Origin: Stramonita haemastoma
Lineage: Eukaryota; Mollusca; Gastropoda; Neogastropoda; Muricidae
Length of the DNA: 10,000 bases
Assembly: GCA_030674155.1 (NCBI GenBank)
Contig: CM060317.1
Coordinates: forward strand, 42,667,049 to 42,677,048
Reading direction: 5' to 3'
The first letter of the stretch is position 1. Every line of letters starts with the position of its first letter. The notes beneath the pieces are model-generated. The model was not told where the DNA came from. It made no database searches and worked only from the letters and a program-made list of their open reading frames with translations. Positions 7,147 to 10,000 of the stretch are shown piece after piece. The translations under genes were made by a program, and so were the position numbers.

Positions 7147-7396
7147 GAAGGAGCAGGAAAAAAGACGAGCGAGAGGAAAAAAAAAAAAAAAGGAAGAACA
7201 AGATTATTTCCGTTAACAAAATGCAAAAGGGTGTACAACATAAGAACAACACGAACAACAAAACCAAAACCAAACACGATGAACAAAACTAGTAACAAGA
7301 ATGAAAAGAATGAGGAAAAAGGAGATGAAGAATAGAGCAAGCGGAAAAGAAAATAAAGCACGCAAACAAACCACAAGCATAATACAGAGAGACATG

Positions 7397-7400
<4 letters not shown>

Positions 7401-7441
<41 letters not shown>
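7401..7441. repeat. (GA)n microsatellite
   Basis: Pure GA dinucleotides for about 40 bp. This is a homopurine mirror repeat. Confidence 0.95.
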
Positions 7442-7446
<5 letters not shown>

Positions 7447-7452
7447 AGAAGA

Positions 7453-7453
<1 letters not shown>

Positions 7454-7533
<80 letters not shown>
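7454..7533. repeat. (GACA)n microsatellite
   Basis: About 20 uninterrupted GACA/AGAC units. It is the reverse complement of the TCTG/CTGT type seen at 2945-2986. Confidence 0.95.
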
Positions 7534-7535
<2 letters not shown>

Positions 7536-7934
7536 GACAGAAAGAGACAGAGACACACAGAGAGAGAAGACAACCTCCAAAATATGAAGTACACACAGAC
7601 AAAATAAGAAAAGACAGGAAAAATCTACAAGGAAAGAGGTAGACGGACAGGAAGAGAGGGAGAAAGACAGGATTAAAAGAAGAAAGAGACATAGAGACAG
7701 ACAGCTACAAACGTGGCATACACAGGAAATAGGGACACAGAAAGACAGGCAAAAAAACAGATACAGAACGGGACAATCAGCGACAAACAAATACAAAAAG
7801 GGAAAAAAAACAGAAGAAAAAAAAACAAGCAAAACAAAAACAAAGGCAAAAACATGGAACAGTGTCGACCCAAAGAAAGATAAACAAGCAAGATTATGCA
7901 AATGGAGATTTTGCAGAATGAGGACAAGAAGGCA

Positions 7935-8120
7935 AGAAGAAGAAGAAGAAGAAGAAGAAGAAAGAAGAAGAAGAAGAAGAAGAAGAAGAAGAAGAAGAAG
8001 AAGAAGAAGGAGAAGAAGAAGAAGAAGATTAATGCCAAGAAGAAGAATAGTTCTGAAAGAATGCGAAAAAGAATGCGAAGAATGCCAAGATTAATGCGAA
8101 GTAGAATGCTAAGAAGAATA
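7935..8120. repeat. (GAA)n tract with AATGCGAA-type spacers
   Basis: GAA units dominate 7935-8028. From 8029 to 8120 they are broken by AATGCCAA, AATGCGAA or AATGCTAA six times (near 8031, 8060, 8072, 8081, 8093 and 8105). Reverse-complemented, this matches the style of the TTC blocks at 114-386 and especially 1380-1450, where TTCGCATT and TTGGCATTC interrupt TTC runs. Confidence 0.85.
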
Positions 8121-8220
8121 ACAACACCAACAATATCACGAGGACGAGGAGTCGAGTTGGAGAGGAGTACAAAGGATGAGAAGAAGATGAAGAAAACGAA
8201 TGGAAAGAACAAATGAAACG

Positions 8221-8437
8221 AAACAAAGTTTTATTTCTCTAGAATAAGTACAGCGATTTTTTTTCATCAAGCCCTCGAAACGAAAAGGGAAAGTATTTAA
8301 AAAGTAAACAAAAGCAAAATAATGCAAATATATCCACTTACACACATGCATACTGAACAACACAGCGACGTCAGGACAGGCAGACAAACAGTCTGACAGA
8401 CATACAAACTCTCTTGTGAATAGAGATCATAAATGGA
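8221..8437. other. Spacer between purine block and minus-strand LINE remnant
   Basis: Mixed, moderately A-rich sequence with a few CAGACA-like units near 8375-8402. No gene or RNA is recognised. The recognisable reverse transcriptase homology of the next element stops near 8438, so its broken end lies in or just above this stretch. Confidence 0.5.
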
Positions 8438-9300
8438 GACACAAAATAGCAAGGAACCCAGAATGCAGCCCTGTAAGACATCAAGCATATTGGGTAGACA
8501 GGTGGAGATGGGATTGTTTACATAAACATTCTGTTGTCTGTTATACAAAAAGGAAGATACACAAGTTTTAAGGTGTCAGAGGATAGTTTGTAATCCATCA
8601 CTTTCTTTATGAGTAGATCGTAGTTAATAAAATTAGATGCCCTAGCAAAATCTATGAAGAAATCTCATGGACATTCTTTTTATTCATATTTCCTAACCAT
8701 CTGTCTATGAGACTTCACAAGGGCAGTGTGGCATGAGTGATTTGTTCTTAATCCGGACTGATTGGGAAGAATGCGATTATTTTCGTTTGAATGAGTAAGT
8801 AGTCATTTATTATAGTGTTGATCTAATGATTTTGAAAATAGCAGATACAATTTAAATCGGTTAATCAAGAGCTGGATCTTCTGATTTTGTAAAGGAATAA
8901 TTTTACTCTGGTTTGGCATTTTTGGGAATATGTTTGCCCATAAAAAGATCATAAATGTAAGTGGGTGACCCTGTTATAACTGCCGCAGCTAGATTTAGAA
9001 TTTCGCTATTCTAACCACGAAAGCCACAAGTTGCTGTCTTTTTCCAATGTTTTAAAGCTATAAATATTTCATGTACGCTCATAATGAGTGTGATGTCTAG
9101 TTCGGAATTGATATTCTTGTTGCAGCTTCTAAGCACTTTCAAGGCATTAGCTTCTAGTATCTCTTTGGTTATATATTCAGTCTGCAATTGTCGAAAAGTG
9201 ATGATTGAAGGCATCGTTAGAATTATCATTTTAAAAGTCTGATGTTTTATTATATCTATTTAGGTAAATAGGTTGACTGCTTTCCAGACAGACTTCTTGT
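8438..9300 (-). pseudogene. Second, older LINE remnant: linker plus partial reverse transcriptase
   Basis: Read on the minus strand from 9300 downward, the order is KSVWKAVNLFT (about 9298-9266), NHHFSTIAD (about 9215-9185), HEIFIALKHWKKTATCGF (about 9075-9015), NSEILNLAAAVITG (about 9005-8960), NQSGLRTNHSCHTAL (8766-8723), motif A region as DFARASNFINYDLLIKKV (8652-8599) and motif B region as QGCILGSLLF (8473-8444). This matches the linker-to-palm order of CR1/L2-like LINEs and parallels the plus-strand element at 4500-5500. Frames change repeatedly and stops are frequent. The second Asp of motif A is replaced (ASN for the usual AFD), the motif B proline is lost, and motif C is absent. It is related to the plus-strand LINE but clearly a different family. 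Endonuclease and 3' end are missing. Confidence 0.8.
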
Positions 9301-9775
9301 CTTTGTCTTCTTCTTTATCGTTGTCCATTTCCCAGACAACAACTATTGCTCTCTGCCCTATGAGCAAAAATGCCTTGCACTGCCGTTAATCGCCTGACAA
9401 GTCAGGCCCAGCACATCCAACTTCGACGTGGGAGAGAATTTATTATGTTTTAAGTCTTTCGAGATAGAATGGCAGGAGAATGGACCAAGAATGCAGAAAA
9501 CAGCAAGAAGGAGGCGACAGCAGAAAAAAAAGTAAGGCAGAAACAAAGAGAGGGGTAGAAATAAGAAACTCCTCGCACATAATTTCCAAAATGTGGGGAT
9601 ACTATTTATACTGATAGGCGCCCGGAATCCCTACAGAGGAGGGGAATCTTTATGGCTTACTCTTTTCGAAGCATAACCTCTAAGATAATGTGTTTTGCAC
9701 TTCTTTTGTCAGCATGGAGGATATGGTTGGTAGTGGATTGTTTTTGTCTGCACTGGACCATGCTTATTACAAGAT
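9301..9775. other. No recognisable gene
   Basis: Ordinary-complexity sequence. The upstream part of the minus-strand LINE may extend to about 9350, but I cannot identify motifs there. Short frames on the minus strand (for example at 9358-9546) have no domain I recognise. Confidence 0.5.
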
Positions 9776-9791
9776 CTATATAAATATATAA

Positions 9792-9826
<35 letters not shown>

Positions 9827-9865
9827 ATGTTGTGTGTGTGTGTTGTGTGTGTGTGTGTGTGTGTG

Positions 9866-9927
<62 letters not shown>
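9776..9927. repeat. (AT)n-(TG)n compound microsatellite
   Basis: ATATAAAT-type units and then pure TA repeats run from about 9776 to 9826. TG repeats with two or three TGTTG interruptions follow from 9829 to 9927. Confidence 0.95.
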
Positions 9928-9929
<2 letters not shown>

Positions 9930-10000
9930 CATAATGCTATGGACTAATCAGAACCAGTACGCTAATACACAAGGTTTAAAGGTGAGTTTAAGAGGTAAAA
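9928..10000. other. Unique sequence at window end, no gene seen
   Basis: It opens with a 13-bp near-palindrome TAGCATAATGCTA directly after the TG array. Nothing else is recognised before the window ends. Confidence 0.5.

Larger units (their letters stand above)
6962..8220. repeat. Purine-rich low-complexity block, ~1.26 kb
   Basis: The + strand is dominated by A and G from the poly-A at 6962-6976 to about 8220, with T notably scarce. It contains several named microsatellites listed separately and degenerate A/G/C filler. A 15-base motif AGACGGACAGGAAGA occurs twice (near 7018 and 7642). All long frames here are low-complexity: K/E/R/N-rich on +, L/F/S/C-rich on -. None shows a domain. I see no gene in it. 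Confidence 0.85.

Noticed and set aside
7065..7901. 278-codon minus-strand ORF resembling a hydrophobic membrane protein
   Set aside because: Its Leu/Phe/Ser/Cys content is the complement of (GA)n, (GACA)n and A-rich purine sequence. The hydrophobicity is a composition effect.
7896..8216. Arg/Lys-rich plus-strand ORF resembling a basic nuclear protein
   Set aside because: It is a direct translation of (GAA)n/(AGA)n and A-rich sequence with no known motif.
8297..8548. 83-codon minus-strand ORF as a stand-alone small gene
   Set aside because: Its N-terminal half is the reverse transcriptase motif B region of the decayed LINE. The rest is non-homologous read-through.
9776..9826. TATA-rich stretch considered as a promoter
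   Set aside because: It is part of an (AT)n microsatellite, and no gene follows on either strand.
9928..9940. Palindrome TAGCATAATGCTA considered as an operator or terminator
   Set aside because: It is short, has no G/C-rich stem and no associated gene. It is likely chance.

Overview
This window looks like intergenic DNA from an animal nuclear genome. It holds no intact protein-coding gene, no tRNA or rRNA gene that I can see, and no bacterial-type operon. The supporting signs are long di-, tri-, tetra- and pentanucleotide microsatellites, decayed non-LTR retrotransposons (LINEs) with animal-type endonuclease and reverse transcriptase motifs, and short SINE-like repeat fragments. The style (abundant TG/CA, TCTG and TATC tracts, CR1/L2-like LINEs, and a repeat carrying the 'CCGAAGGAC...CCTCGG' type of motif) recalls a marine mollusc, possibly a gastropod. 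The species call is inference only.

Layout. 1-1510: compound trinucleotide tracts, then a pyrimidine-rich TTC minisatellite, then a roughly 0.39-kb noncoding unit present twice in tandem (unit A about 393-756, unit B about 797-1186), then a second TTC minisatellite. 1560-2730: a GCT/TTCTACTG minisatellite with a modal unit of 27 bp, uniform in the middle and degenerate at both edges. It is stop-free over long stretches in the + frames and so creates false ORFs. 2731-3866: a chain of TG, TCTG, TATC, CA and CG microsatellites joined by two SINE-like fragments in opposite orientation.

3867-6731: a 5'-truncated CR1/L2-like LINE on the + strand. It has an APE-type endonuclease, a linker, a reverse transcriptase, a C-terminal region, a 3' UTR, AATAAA and a (TTGAC)9 tail. 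It is dead: several frameshifts, in-frame stops, an internal deletion removing the end of the endonuclease, and a nested 130-bp insertion of the 3' end of a different LINE with an 11-bp target-site duplication. (CA)n-type repeats lie directly against both ends of the element.

6732-8220: (CA)n, (CATCA)n and a 1.26-kb strongly purine-rich block containing (GA)n, (GACA)n and (GAA)n. The end of this block resembles the TTC minisatellites of the first 1.5 kb in inverted orientation. 8438-9300: a second, older LINE remnant on the - strand, covering the linker and part of the reverse transcriptase and losing the catalytic motif A. 9301-10000: sequence with no recognisable gene, then an (AT)n-(TG)n compound microsatellite.

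The genes do not act together as a pathway. The window is a record of retrotransposon insertions with microsatellites at or near element ends. I found no convincing new biological system. The points most worth a second look are the nested insertion, the LINE sitting between CA repeats, the inverted minisatellite family, and the duplicated noncoding unit.
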